DNA of 64,000 bases from DAOUKH01 sp965219875 (GTDB taxonomy: Bacteria; Chloroflexota; Dehalococcoidia; SHYB01), in the NCBI GenBank assembly GCA_965219875.1, contig CBDCOW010000001.1:868001-932000 (forward strand). The letters are read 5' to 3'. A program made the position numbers and the translations under genes. This document shows positions 39,924 to 48,301 of the stretch, piece after piece. A model generated the notes under the pieces. It worked only from the letters and a program-made list of their open reading frames with translations, had not been told where the DNA came from and did not search any database. Every line of letters begins with the position of its first letter. Position 1 is the stretch's first letter.

Positions 39924-40940
39924 CTAGCGGTGTTCTCCCATCAAAGCATCCTGCCGTTCCCTTGCCGCCGCTTGAGTAATCCGGTCGATGATGATCGCCA
40001 GCACCACGATGCCGGCGCCGCCGAGGAAGGCCGTTCCCGGCTGGAAGCGGTTCAGCGCACGGAGCACGTCCTCTCCCAACCCACCCGCGCCCACCAGCGC
40101 GGCGATGACGACCATAGCCAGCGCCATCATCGTCGTCTGATTGATGCCCGCCATGATCGTCGGAACGGCCATCGGTATCTGGACCTTCCACAGCAATTGA
40201 CGCGGCGTGGTGCCGAAGGAGCGGGCCGCCTCCACCACGTCGCCGGACACCGTTCGGATCCCCAGGTTGGTCAGCCGGATCGCGGGCGCCACCGCGTAGA
40301 TGATGGTCGCGAAGATGCCCGGCACGTTGCCGATGCCGAAGAACATGACCGCGGGCACGAGATACACGAAGCTCGGCATCGTCTGCATCGCGTCGAGTAC
40401 GGGGCGGATGGTCGCGTCCAGCCGGTCGTTGCGGGCGGCGGCGACGCCCACCGGCACCGCGATGGCGATCGAGAGAAGCACCGCCAGCACGATGAGCGCG
40501 ATGGTCTCCATCGTGCTCTCCCACAGCCCCACGACGCCCATCAAGAACAGCGTGCCCATCGAGAACATCGCGACCAACCGGTCGGCCACTTTGTATGCGA
40601 TCGCGGTTACCGCAAGGATCAGCACAGGCCAGGGCATCCAGAGGAAGAAGTCCTCGATTCTGACCAGGAACCAGAGAACCGCGTCGGCGATCGGGTCTAG
40701 GATGAAGGCACCCTCGCGGGTGGCCCAACGGATCGCATCGTCGATCTCGCCCCCAATCTCGTGCCCAATGTCGAAGGGGAACGCCATTTGGGCCCCCCAG
40801 ATCGCGTTGAGCATGAAGGAGGCGATGATCACGACGGCGAGCCCGCCAAAGGCTAGGCGCGCGCCGTAGCCGCCGTCGTCCTGCCGGAACCTGGCGAACA
40901 GGCCGCCGTACTTCTCCTCAGTTGGGGACGTCACTGCCAC
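39924..40940 (-). CDS. glycine betaine ABC transporter permease (ProW-like)
   Basis: 338-aa inner membrane permease. The BPD_transp_1 domain runs from about 150 to 320 with IAVPVGVAAARNDRLD, PAIRLTNLGIRTVSGDVVEAARSFG (the EAA loop that contacts the ATPase) and ALVGAGGLGEDVLRALNRF. A long N-terminal region with extra helices precedes it, as in ProW. Its start overlaps the ATPase stop by 10 nt. Confidence 0.93.
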   Translation of the reverse strand: MAVTSPTEEKYGGLFARFRQDDGGYGARLAFGGLAVVIIASFMLNAIWGAQMAFPFDIGHEIGGEIDDAIRWATREGAFILDPIADAVLWFLVRIEDFFLWMPWPVLILAVTAIAYKVADRLVAMFSMGTLFLMGVVGLWESTMETIALIVLAVLLSIAIAVPVGVAAARNDRLDATIRPVLDAMQTMPSFVYLVPAVMFFGIGNVPGIFATIIYAVAPAIRLTNLGIRTVSGDVVEAARSFGTTPRQLLWKVQIPMAVPTIMAGINQTTMMALAMVVIAALVGAGGLGEDVLRALNRFQPGTAFLGGAGIVVLAIIIDRITQAAARERQDALMGEHR

Positions 40941-42205
40941 TGATCGCCTCCTAGACCCCGCCCCGCCGCGTCCGTGTCCGCCTCGTCCGTGTCCGCTTCG
41001 TCCTCGTCCTGCCCTATGAGGTCCACCACCGCGGACCGAGTCACCTGTCCGACCAAACGCCCGTCCACGTCGATCACGGGAAGGGCGCCGGTCAAGAGAT
41101 TTCGGACTGCGGGAAGGGCCGCCGAAGCCGAGAGATCGTCCGTGATCGGCGCGACGTCTTCGCGGAACGCGGAGCGCACCGTCTTGTCGCCGCGCTGGCT
41201 CGCCTCGGCAAGACTCGCGAAGCTGACGCAGCCGGCGTAACGCCCCCGCCCGTCGGTAACGAAGCCGCCCACCTCGCCGTGTTGGCCAATAGCACTCATC
41301 GCCTCTTGGGGCGACATCGTGGTCCAGAGATGCGCGGGCGGCCGCTCCATGAGGGACCGAATCGTAATGACTGTTGACTTGCGCACGTCCCGCACGAATT
41401 CTTCGATGTACTCGTCGGCCGGGTTCGCCAGAATGTCCTCGCCGACGCCCATCTGGACGACCACGCCGTCGCGCAGGATCGCGATGCGGTCGCCGAGCTT
41501 CAGCGCCTCGTTCAGGTCGTGCGTGATGAAGATAATCGTCTTCTGGAGTCGCTCCTGAATGCTGACCAGCTCGTTCTGCATCTCTCGCCGGATGAGTGGG
41601 TCGAGCGCGCTGAACGGCTCGTCCATCACAAGCACGCTGGGATCGTCGACCAGAGCACGCGCGATGCCCACCCGCTGCCGCATGCCGCCGCTAAGCGCCG
41701 AGGTCCGGTAATGCTCCCAGCCACCCAGCCCGACGAGTTCGAGCGTCTCGCGGGCGCGCTCGAGGCGTTCGGCCTTGGGAACGCCCTGCACTTCGAGTCC
41801 CCAGGCGGCGTTCTCCTCCACTGTCCGGTGGGGGAGCAGCCCGAAGTGCTGGAAGACCATCGCGGTCTTCTCACGCCGGAACTTAATGAGCGTCTCGTCG
41901 TCGTACTGGAGAATGTCCTCGCCGTCAAAGAGGATCTGGCCGAACGTCGGCTCGATCAAGCGGATCAGGGCGCGGGCAAGGGTGGACTTGCCGCTGCCTG
42001 AGAGCCCCATGACCACGAAGGTCTCGCCGGGCAGCACGTCGAAGCTAATGTCCTTGAGACCGAGCACAAGGCCAGTCTCTTCCTTGAGCTCGTCCCGGGA
42101 CTTCTCCGCTAGCTCAGGAGTTAGCTCCGTAGGGGGGTTGTCGCCAAAGAGCTTCCATACACCCCGAACGCTGACTTTCGGCTCCACCGACTGTGCGGTA
42201 CTCAT
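40931..42205 (-). CDS. glycine betaine ABC transporter ATP-binding protein with CBS domains (ProV-like)
   Basis: 424-aa ATPase. Walker A GLSGSGKST near 68-76, signature LSGGMRQRVGIARAL, Walker B VLVMDEPFSALDP and the H-loop FITHDLNEAL are intact. The C-terminal 130 residues are a CBS pair (VGGFVTDGRGRYAGCVSF; ALPVIDVDGRLVGQV), the module that senses ionic strength in OpuA, ending in an acidic tail DEDEADTDEADTD. First gene of the operon. Confidence 0.93.
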   Translation of the reverse strand: MSTAQSVEPKVSVRGVWKLFGDNPPTELTPELAEKSRDELKEETGLVLGLKDISFDVLPGETFVVMGLSGSGKSTLARALIRLIEPTFGQILFDGEDILQYDDETLIKFRREKTAMVFQHFGLLPHRTVEENAAWGLEVQGVPKAERLERARETLELVGLGGWEHYRTSALSGGMRQRVGIARALVDDPSVLVMDEPFSALDPLIRREMQNELVSIQERLQKTIIFITHDLNEALKLGDRIAILRDGVVVQMGVGEDILANPADEYIEEFVRDVRKSTVITIRSLMERPPAHLWTTMSPQEAMSAIGQHGEVGGFVTDGRGRYAGCVSFASLAEASQRGDKTVRSAFREDVAPITDDLSASAALPAVRNLLTGALPVIDVDGRLVGQVTRSAVVDLIGQDEDEADTDEADTDAAGRGLGGDQWQ

Positions 42206-42290
42206 AACGCTCTACTGTCCGTACTCCGACATGCCGCGCGAGACCAAGAGCGCGGGGTCCACCGGCATCAAGGCAGATTTCTAGACCAAG

Positions 42291-42319
42291 AGGCTCGCCA
42301 GCCCTCCCCTCGCGAGCCT
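42291..42319. repeat. 8-bp inverted repeat in the leader of the betaine operon
   Basis: AGGCTCGC (42291-42298) and GCGAGCCT (42312-42319) with a 13-nt spacer, lying between the predicted promoter and the ATPase start. No T run follows on either strand, so it may be an operator or RNA hairpin. Confidence 0.35.
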
Positions 42320-42341
42320 GTTCTACCATGAGCGCAAACCT

Positions 42342-42370
42342 ACCCTAACTTTATCGGCCAGTTCCGTCAA
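42342..42370 (-). promoter_or_regulatory. candidate promoter of the betaine transporter operon
   Basis: Minus strand TTGACG (42370-42365), 17 bp, TAGGGT (42347-42342). It would give a leader of about 130 nt before the ATPase start. Confidence 0.45.
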
Positions 42371-42428
42371 CGTCGCTGATGCCCGCCCTTTGGCCCGCGC
42401 CGGCGGCGGCATGGAGCAAGCGGGAGGG

Positions 42429-43247
42429 TCACCGGAACTTGTCGTCCCGCCACCTGACCGCCTCGCGCGGCCCGTCTTCGAGCAAGCGCCGCTTCCATTC
42501 GGCGGCGGCCCGCCCCGAGTAGGCGAAGCGGTCGGCCTGGCGGGCCAACGCCTGCATCTGCTCACGGCCCATCAATTCGAGCGCCTTGTTGCACAGCGCC
42601 TTGTTCACCGCCTGCAACTCGTGGGGCACCAGGGCCATGCGGCGCGCGAGTTCGTGGGTCTCGGCCGCAAGATCGTCCGCGGCCACGGCTTTGGCCACCA
42701 GCCCGATCCGTTCCGCCGTCGCGCCGTCGATCTGATCTCCGGTGAGCATGATGATCTTCGCCCACTGCGGCCCCACCAGGTAGTTCCACATGTACGTTTG
42801 AATCGAGCCCTGCACCCGGACCGGCGGATACCCGATCTTCGCGTCGCCGGCGGCGAAGACCACGTCGCAGCTGAAGGCGAGCTCCATGCCACCGCCCAGG
42901 CAGTACCCGTGCACCTGCGCGATGGTCGGCTTCGAGACGTTCCACAGCTTGGCCCACGGATCGGGGACCTTCTGCAAGGAGTTCAACAGATCGAGCGGGG
43001 TCATGGCGGCGGGATCGACGCCGCGTTGGGCGTCGGCGAGGTCGCCGAAGTCATGGCCCGCGCAGAACGACGGCCCGGCGCCGTCGATGACGATGGCACC
43101 GACGCCCTCGTCCGTCTCGGCCTCGTCGATGGCGGCGAACAACTCCCCCTTCAGCCGCTCGCTCAACGCGTTGCGCGCCTCGGGCCGGTTGAGCGTCACG
43201 CGTCGCACGCGGTCGCGCGTCTCCGTCAGGATCGTCTCGTAGGGCAT
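42429..43247 (-). CDS. enoyl-CoA hydratase/isomerase family protein, paralogue
   Basis: 272-aa crotonase-fold enzyme. VTLNRPEARNALSERL at the N-terminus; first oxyanion segment FCAGHDFGDL; second segment PTIAQVHGYCLGGGMELAFSCDVV; then AKIGYPPVRVQGSIQTYMWNYLVGP where the catalytic Glu residues normally fall. Gly-Tyr-Pro-Pro replaces the usual Glu, so it may be a non-hydratase crotonase. ATG with GGAGG upstream; same strand as the amidohydrolase gene, which ends in a terminator. Confidence 0.88.
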   Translation of the reverse strand: MPYETILTETRDRVRRVTLNRPEARNALSERLKGELFAAIDEAETDEGVGAIVIDGAGPSFCAGHDFGDLADAQRGVDPAAMTPLDLLNSLQKVPDPWAKLWNVSKPTIAQVHGYCLGGGMELAFSCDVVFAAGDAKIGYPPVRVQGSIQTYMWNYLVGPQWAKIIMLTGDQIDGATAERIGLVAKAVAADDLAAETHELARRMALVPHELQAVNKALCNKALELMGREQMQALARQADRFAYSGRAAAEWKRRLLEDGPREAVRWRDDKFR

Positions 43248-43290
43248 GGCTGGTTCCTCCCCACCGGCTCGTCATGAACGGCCCAGGCGC

Positions 43291-43317
43291 AAAAAGCCCC
43301 CGGCACTCGCCGGGGGC
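43291..43317 (-). terminator. rho-independent terminator after the amidohydrolase gene
   Basis: Minus strand hairpin GCCCCCGGC, loop GAGT, GCCGGGGGC (43317-43296) followed by TTTTT. It starts 11 nt after the amidohydrolase stop at 43328. Confidence 0.88.
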
Positions 43318-43327
43318 CTTGGTCAGG

Positions 43328-44467
43328 CTACGCGAGGGCGTAGAAAGCGACGGCGTTATCGCAGGTGATCGCCTTCTTCTCGTCGGCGGGTACGTTCACG
43401 AACATCTCTTCCATGAGCTGCCGGTCGTTCGGCCAATCGCAGCGATGGTGCGGGTAGTCGGTCGACCACATCATGTTCTTGATGCCGATGGCGTGCCGGT
43501 TGCGGACGGCGAAGTGCTCGCGGATGAAGGTCACCATCCAGTTGCGGTGGAAGTACTCGCTGGGCAGCAGCTTCAGGCCCGTCTTGGTCCACTTGCGGTT
43601 GCGGAAGTAGTGATCGTCCATGTGCTCCAGGAAGGAGGGCACCCATCCCGCGCCGACCTCGACGCCCGCCATCCTGAGTCCGGGGAAGCGGTCGAACGTT
43701 TCGGAAAGAATCAGGTCGGCCATGGGCTGGGATATCTGCGCGATCCCGCCGCCCATCTGGGCGAGGCCGGCGGGCCTAGCCGCCGAGACCGCCGTCGCCT
43801 TCGCCGAACCCTTGGCCCGCGCGCCGGTGTGAATCCCCGCGTGCAGGTGGAGGATCATGTTCTCGGCCTCGGCGGCCTCCCAGAAAGGATCGTCGGCGGC
43901 CGAGACATGGTCGTTGCCCGAGGGCCACGTCGAGCAGATCACGCCCTTGAAGCCGTGCGCCTTGGCCTGTTTCATCGCCGCGATATTGGCCTCAACGCCG
44001 AGGTTCGGCATCTGCGCGATGCCGATCAGCCGGCCGTGGTCGGCGGCGCAAAAGTCGTCGTAGAGCCAGGTGTTGTACGCCTCGACTCCCGCCTGATGAA
44101 AGCCGTCGTCCTCGTTGAGCATGAAGTAGCGCACGGTGCGCTGCGGCGGGAAGAGGACCTCGGCGTCGACACCGTCGACGTCCTGTTCGTCCAGCCGGTC
44201 CTTGCCGGTGAAGCAGCCGGGGTTGATCTGATCGTACTTGACGCCGTGCCAGCCGTTGTCGTCGTAGCTCTTGCCGGCCCACATCGTGACGTTGCCGATG
44301 CCCGCCGGCGGCGTCCCCGGCTCGTACTGCCAGCCGTCGCCCCCAAGCGGGTCCTTCACCAGTTTCGGCGCGCGGTCGTGGTATTTTTTGGGCAAGAAGC
44401 GCTCCCACAGGTCGGGCGCCTCGATCACATGCCCGTCCGCGTTGACGACGTGATACTCCCTAGCCAT
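43328..44467 (-). CDS. amidohydrolase family protein, paralogue 4
   Basis: 379-aa amidohydrolase-2 type protein beginning MAREYHVVNADGHVIEAPDLWERFLP (DxH present). Further marks: AYNTWLYDDFCAADHGRLIGIAQMP, ILHLHAGIHTG with two His, RMAGVEVGAGWVPSFLEHMDDHY, STDYPHHRCDWPND with the conserved Asp. GGAGAGGGG upstream of the ATG. Longer upstream reading is unsupported. Expressed as a single gene or with an unseen leader; strong terminator downstream. Confidence 0.88.
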   Translation of the reverse strand: MAREYHVVNADGHVIEAPDLWERFLPKKYHDRAPKLVKDPLGGDGWQYEPGTPPAGIGNVTMWAGKSYDDNGWHGVKYDQINPGCFTGKDRLDEQDVDGVDAEVLFPPQRTVRYFMLNEDDGFHQAGVEAYNTWLYDDFCAADHGRLIGIAQMPNLGVEANIAAMKQAKAHGFKGVICSTWPSGNDHVSAADDPFWEAAEAENMILHLHAGIHTGARAKGSAKATAVSAARPAGLAQMGGGIAQISQPMADLILSETFDRFPGLRMAGVEVGAGWVPSFLEHMDDHYFRNRKWTKTGLKLLPSEYFHRNWMVTFIREHFAVRNRHAIGIKNMMWSTDYPHHRCDWPNDRQLMEEMFVNVPADEKKAITCDNAVAFYALA

Positions 44468-44629
44468 AGTCCCCTCTCCTTTTACAAGGCCGTCCCACGC
44501 TCCCAAGCGCCGGACGCGGCTACGGTATGCAGCGCCGCCCACGGTGTCAAATCGCCCCGGACTCAGCCTCGCCGCGCTTGCCCCGTAGCGTATAAAGGAG
44601 GCACGCGGAGCGCAGCGGGGAGGCATACG

Positions 44630-45067
44630 ATGATCCAAGCCCACGACCACACCAGCATGACCGTCGGCGACATGGACGTGATGCTTGCCTTCTACCGCGA
44701 CCACTTCAACATGAAGGTGTTGAAGCTGATCGAGAACAAGAACGACGGCGAGCGTGCCAAGGGTTCCGGCTTCGAGGGGCTGCACATGAAGATCGCGCAC
44801 CTCGCGCTCGGCGGCTTCGTCCTCGAAATGGTCGAGTACGTGAACAGGAAGGGTGCGAAGCTCGACATGCGGCCCACCAACATCGGCTCACACCATATGG
44901 GCTTCGTCTGCGACGACATCCACGCCACCTACGAAGCGATGATCGCCAAGGGCATCCGGTTCAAGTCGCCGCCCTACGGCTGGGGCGGGGACTCGGCGAC
45001 GAACTGCTACGGTGTGGACCCCGAGGGCAACCGCTTCGAGCTCATGGACCGCCCCACGAATCGCTAG
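44630..45067 (+). CDS. VOC family protein, paralogue
   Basis: 145-aa vicinal-oxygen-chelate protein. HDHTSMTVGDMDVMLAFYRDHFNMK opens the first module, and DPEGNRFELMDRP closes the second. Candidate metal ligands are His5 or His7, His in GSHHMGF and Glu in FELMD. GGGGAGG precedes the ATG; TATAAA at 44591-44596 may be its -10. The last 4 nt overlap the stop of the convergent monooxygenase gene. Confidence 0.86.
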   Translation: MIQAHDHTSMTVGDMDVMLAFYRDHFNMKVLKLIENKNDGERAKGSGFEGLHMKIAHLALGGFVLEMVEYVNRKGAKLDMRPTNIGSHHMGFVCDDIHATYEAMIAKGIRFKSPPYGWGGDSATNCYGVDPEGNRFELMDRPTNR

Positions 45068-46092
45068 CGAAGCGCGGGGAAGACCTCCTCGGACAGCCGG
45101 CGCATGAACGCCATCCTATCCGGAACGAGTTGGGTGACGATAAGGTTGGTCGCGCCGGCGGCGGCAATCTCGCGGAAACGCTCGACCATGAGGTCAGGGG
45201 GGCCGCACACGCTGAAGCGCCGTCCTAGAAACTCGTAGAGGTCATACTTCTCGACAAGGGCGCCGTTATGCGTCCCCATCTTGGCGTGCTCGCTGGAATC
45301 GTATTCCCGCACCAGGCCGAGGACACGCTCCCGCAGGTCGTCGGGGACGAACTTGCCATCGAGCCCATTGCGGAACGTCTTGTTGCCGCCGGCGAGCGTC
45401 CATCCCAGACCGCGCCACGCAGTCTCCTCCGACGAGGCGAAGTAGGGCTTCACCATCCACCACATCTCGATGTCGGCGGGGTCGCGACCGGCTGCCTCGG
45501 CGCCGGCCCGTACGCGGGCGATACTGTCCGTGATCACCTCAGGGGTTATCCCGTTGCCGACGATCACGCCGTCGGCAATCCGGCCGGCGAGGTCGAGCAT
45601 GCGCGGCCCTTCGGCGGAGAGCCAGAGCGGCACGGGCTCGGTGGGCCATTTCATGCTGATCGGTCGGCCGTTCCATTCGGCCTCCCCGCCGGCGCAGAGC
45701 GTCCTGAACGTCTCGCCGTAGGCGGCGAGCTCGGCGACGGTGGCGGCGCGCGTCCCGATGTTGCGCAGGGCGCTATCGCCCGTGCCCAAGCCGAAAAAGG
45801 CGCGGCCGCCCGCGATCTGCTGCACGCTGGCCATCCCTCCGGCAACAACCGCGGGATGGCGGGTCATCGGGTTGGTCACCATCGGACCAATGCGGGCGCG
45901 GCTGGTGTGCTCCGCCGCGAGCGTGAGCGCGACGAACAGGTCGCCCCAAAGGTTCTGCGAGTCGCCATAGCCGATGGCGTCGAAGCCGAAGCCGTCGGCG
46001 GCGCGCACCCACTCCACGAACTCGCCGAAGTCCTCCGCGTAGCACACCGTAGCGAACTTGACGAGCGGCGCGACGGCGGACTTGCTAGACAT
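45064..46092 (-). CDS. LLM class flavin-dependent oxidoreductase, paralogue 3 (F420-type)
   Basis: 342-aa luciferase-like enzyme closer to the methylene-tetrahydromethanopterin reductase/F420 branch: GFDAIGYGDSQNLWGDLFVALTLAAEHTSRARIGPMVTNPMTRHPAVVAGGMASVQQIAGGRAFFGLGTGDSALRNIG. The C-terminal FLGRRFSVCGPPDLMVERFREIAAAGATNLIV is also typical. It starts 6 nt after an acyl-CoA dehydrogenase gene, forming a two-gene operon, and overlaps the convergent VOC gene by 4 nt. Confidence 0.89.
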   Translation of the reverse strand: MSSKSAVAPLVKFATVCYAEDFGEFVEWVRAADGFGFDAIGYGDSQNLWGDLFVALTLAAEHTSRARIGPMVTNPMTRHPAVVAGGMASVQQIAGGRAFFGLGTGDSALRNIGTRAATVAELAAYGETFRTLCAGGEAEWNGRPISMKWPTEPVPLWLSAEGPRMLDLAGRIADGVIVGNGITPEVITDSIARVRAGAEAAGRDPADIEMWWMVKPYFASSEETAWRGLGWTLAGGNKTFRNGLDGKFVPDDLRERVLGLVREYDSSEHAKMGTHNGALVEKYDLYEFLGRRFSVCGPPDLMVERFREIAAAGATNLIVTQLVPDRMAFMRRLSEEVFPALR

Positions 46093-46098
46093 TAGGCG

Positions 46099-47265
46099 TT
46101 AGGCCAGGTGTTTGTAACGCTGGACAAGCTGACGCGCCATGACGGTGCGCTGGATCTCGTTGGTGCCCTCGCCGATGATCATCAGGGGGGCGTCGCGGAA
46201 GTAACGCTCGACGCCGCCCTCCTTGATGTAGCCGACGCCGCCGTGGACGCGGAGCGCCTCCAGCGCGACTTCCATCGCCGTCTCGCTGGCGAAGAGCTTG
46301 GCCGCGCCCGCTTCCAGGTCGCAGCGCTCGCCGGCGTCCTTCTTGGCGGAGGCCTGCTCGACAAGGAGTCGCGAGGCTTCGATCTTGGTGTACATATCGG
46401 CGAGCTTGATCTGGATCGCCTGATGCTGCGCGATGGGGACGCCGAAGGTGTGGCGCTGCTGGGCGTAGGCCATCGCCTTCTCGAAAGCGGCGCGCGCGAC
46501 GCCCACGCCGCGGGCGGCCACGTTGATCCGGCCCAGTTCGAGGCCGGTCATCATCTGTTTGAAGCCCTGGCCCTCCTGCCTGCCGATCAGGTTGCCCGCC
46601 GGAACGTGGAAGTCGTCGAAGATGAGCTCGGTGGTGTCGATCCCCCGGTAGCCGAGTTTCTCCAGATGCCGCCCGTGGGTGAAGCCGGGGCCGCCCTTCT
46701 GCATGATGAAGCAGCTGATGCCCTTGTAGGGGGGCTGGACCTGCTTGTCCGTCTTGGCCAGGACGGCGAAGGTGTCGCCGTGCTCCCCGTTCGTGATCAG
46801 CATCTTCGTGCCGTTGACCACGTAATCGTCGCCGTCGCGCACCGCCGAGGTCTGGATCGCGGCCACGTCGGAGCCGCAGTTGGGCTCGGTGAGAGCGATC
46901 CCGCCGCGGAACTCGGCGGTGGCCATCTTGGGCAGGAGGTGGCGCTTCTGGTCTTCCTCGCCGAACAGCTCGACGATGTGGGCCATGATCAGATGCGAAT
47001 TGATGATGCCCGCCACGCTCATCCAGCCGGCGGTGATCTCCTCGATCACCTTGGCGTAGGTGAAAGAGTTCAGCCCCATCCCGCCGTACTCCTCGCCAAT
47101 CGTGCAGCCGAAGAGGCCGAGTTCCTTCATCTTTTCCACGATCTCAAACGGGTAGGCGTCGGCGTGCTCCATCTCGGAGGCCACGGGCTCGATGTCCCGT
47201 TTCACAAAGTCGCGCACCATCGTCACGACCTGTTTCTCTTCGTCCGTCATCTCTTTCGTCGTCAT
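46099..47265 (-). CDS. acyl-CoA dehydrogenase
   Basis: 388-aa classical short-chain type enzyme, FAD dependent, oxidising acyl-CoA to enoyl-CoA. FGCTIGEEYGGMGLNSFTYAKVIEE, GIALTEPNCGSDVAAIQTSAVRDGDDYVVNGTKMLITNGEHGD, QRHTFGVPIAQHQAIQIKLADM and the C-terminal LMIIGEGTNEIQRTVMARQL are all present, including the catalytic Glu in GEGT. The Met at 47265 has GGGAGG upstream. First gene of an operon with the F420-type monooxygenase. Confidence 0.94.
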   Translation of the reverse strand: MTTKEMTDEEKQVVTMVRDFVKRDIEPVASEMEHADAYPFEIVEKMKELGLFGCTIGEEYGGMGLNSFTYAKVIEEITAGWMSVAGIINSHLIMAHIVELFGEEDQKRHLLPKMATAEFRGGIALTEPNCGSDVAAIQTSAVRDGDDYVVNGTKMLITNGEHGDTFAVLAKTDKQVQPPYKGISCFIMQKGGPGFTHGRHLEKLGYRGIDTTELIFDDFHVPAGNLIGRQEGQGFKQMMTGLELGRINVAARGVGVARAAFEKAMAYAQQRHTFGVPIAQHQAIQIKLADMYTKIEASRLLVEQASAKKDAGERCDLEAGAAKLFASETAMEVALEALRVHGGVGYIKEGGVERYFRDAPLMIIGEGTNEIQRTVMARQLVQRYKHLA

Positions 47266-47472
47266 GGAAAGCCTCCCGTGGGTTGCGCGCGCCGTGAAGG
47301 AATCAAGCGCGGGACTCAATGGTAGCAGCGCGGCTTTCCTGAACGCAACGGAAAACGGCGGTCCCTGAGGGATGGTATTCCCGCGCCATGAACGGCGTTG
47401 GTTATGCGAAAGGCCGCTCCAGGGAAGTTCGCCTAGCCGCAGCGTGCCTCGCCCGACCTAGCCCTGCCTTAC

Positions 47473-47547
47473 CTAGCCCAGAGCATCTTCAAGGGCGTCG
47501 TCGAGCAGAGCGGCAAAGCCCCGCCCGAACTTGTCTTTAGCATCCAT
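47473..47547 (-). CDS. very small ORF, 24 aa, acidic
   Basis: ATG at 47547 overlaps the stop of the 58-aa gene by 11 nt. The product MDAKDKFGRGFAALLDDALE... is an acidic helix. It may be a separate peptide or the frameshifted tail of the preceding gene; support is weak. Confidence 0.2.
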   Translation of the reverse strand: MDAKDKFGRGFAALLDDALEDALG

Positions 47548-47713
47548 AAACAGCAAGCTCTTTGCTTATGAAGCCGTCCGGGGTCGGACCGAGTATGGTT
47601 GCCTTCCCGATCTTGCGGGCCTCGAAAGCAACAAAGCCGCGAGGGAGCTCGACTTTGACGCACCCCAGCTTTTGGTATGCAATCTCAAGGGAAGAGAACG
47701 GGATCCGATCCAC
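47537..47713 (-). CDS. small hypothetical protein, 58 aa, coupled to the HicB-like gene
   Basis: GTG at 47713 overlaps the stop of the upstream gene as TAGTG, a typical coupling junction. The product begins VDRIPFSSLEIAYQKLGCVKVELPRG-type sequence and contains FVAFEARKIGKATILGPTPDG; no family recognised and no KGSHH motif of HicA. Codon use is less GC-biased than flanking genes. Position and size suit the toxin half of a toxin-antitoxin pair, but this is inference. Confidence 0.4.
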   Translation of the reverse strand: MDRIPFSSLEIAYQKLGCVKVELPRGFVAFEARKIGKATILGPTPDGFISKELAVYGC

Positions 47714-48057
47714 TAGGCAGCCATCGATGATCGAGGAACCCAAGCGCGTTGCGATGACCGTGCCGCAGGGGGCGGTGTCTGCATGGCCAGACCGCTAACG
47801 TCCTCATATTCCCCTTCGTAGTCATCTGCCCACTGCCACTCTACGCCAGCATCATTCAATTCCTGCTCTACCCGGCCCCGCTCTCGATAGAACCAGATGG
47901 CAACACTGAACAACTCCTTGAAAGCCTGCCAGGCAGCACTCTCGGTGTTCCCGTAGCCAGTTAGCCCCATGCCTGGGATTCGGACCGCAAACGCCTCACG
48001 CTCTACACTCTCGTGCGGTATCGGTGTAGTGATGACCACAACCTTTCCCTCAGGCAT
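47713..48057 (-). CDS. HicB-like antitoxin candidate, 114 aa
   Basis: The Met at 48057 has AAGGAG seven bases upstream. The segment AFAVRIPGMGLTGYGNTESAAWQAFKELFSVAIWFY resembles the degraded-RNase-H fold of HicB antitoxins, in which a beta-hairpin ending in Gly is followed by EAxxNxxEA-type helices. The C-terminal 30 residues are Pro/Ser/Arg-rich. It is followed by a coupled 58-aa gene. Lower GC and isolated position suggest mobile origin. HicB assignment is tentative. Confidence 0.45.
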   Translation of the reverse strand: MPEGKVVVITTPIPHESVEREAFAVRIPGMGLTGYGNTESAAWQAFKELFSVAIWFYRERGRVEQELNDAGVEWQWADDYEGEYEDVSGLAMQTPPPAARSSQRAWVPRSSMAA

Positions 48058-48301
48058 GACGCTCCTTCCAGGGGCCGACGCGCGTTTCAATTGGGGTTGT
48101 ATGAGTTCCTTGGGGTAGAATACTGGCCAACGACACAAGGCCCGTCAAGGGGCTTGCGTCTCTCTTGTCCGCCGTCCCTTGTCGCGCCCCTGCTACCGTC
48201 ACCGCGCCTGGCGAATCTCGCCACCCAGACTGCTACGGCTCCGCCGTTTCGTCTTGTCAATGGCTGATGAGACCCGCCGCTAGTGCGTTACGCGACCGCC
48301 G

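Noticed and set aside
43274..44629. Long plus-strand extension before the VOC gene at 44630
   Set aside because: It is antisense to the amidohydrolase gene; the VOC domain with its ribosome binding site begins at 44630.
47266..47472. Possible gene upstream of the acyl-CoA dehydrogenase at 46099
   Set aside because: No open frame with a credible start; the sequence looks like ordinary spacer.
48058..48301. Possible gene in the gap between the HicB-like gene and ygfZ
   Set aside because: Short frames on both strands lack starts with ribosome binding sites and show no similarity I can recognise.
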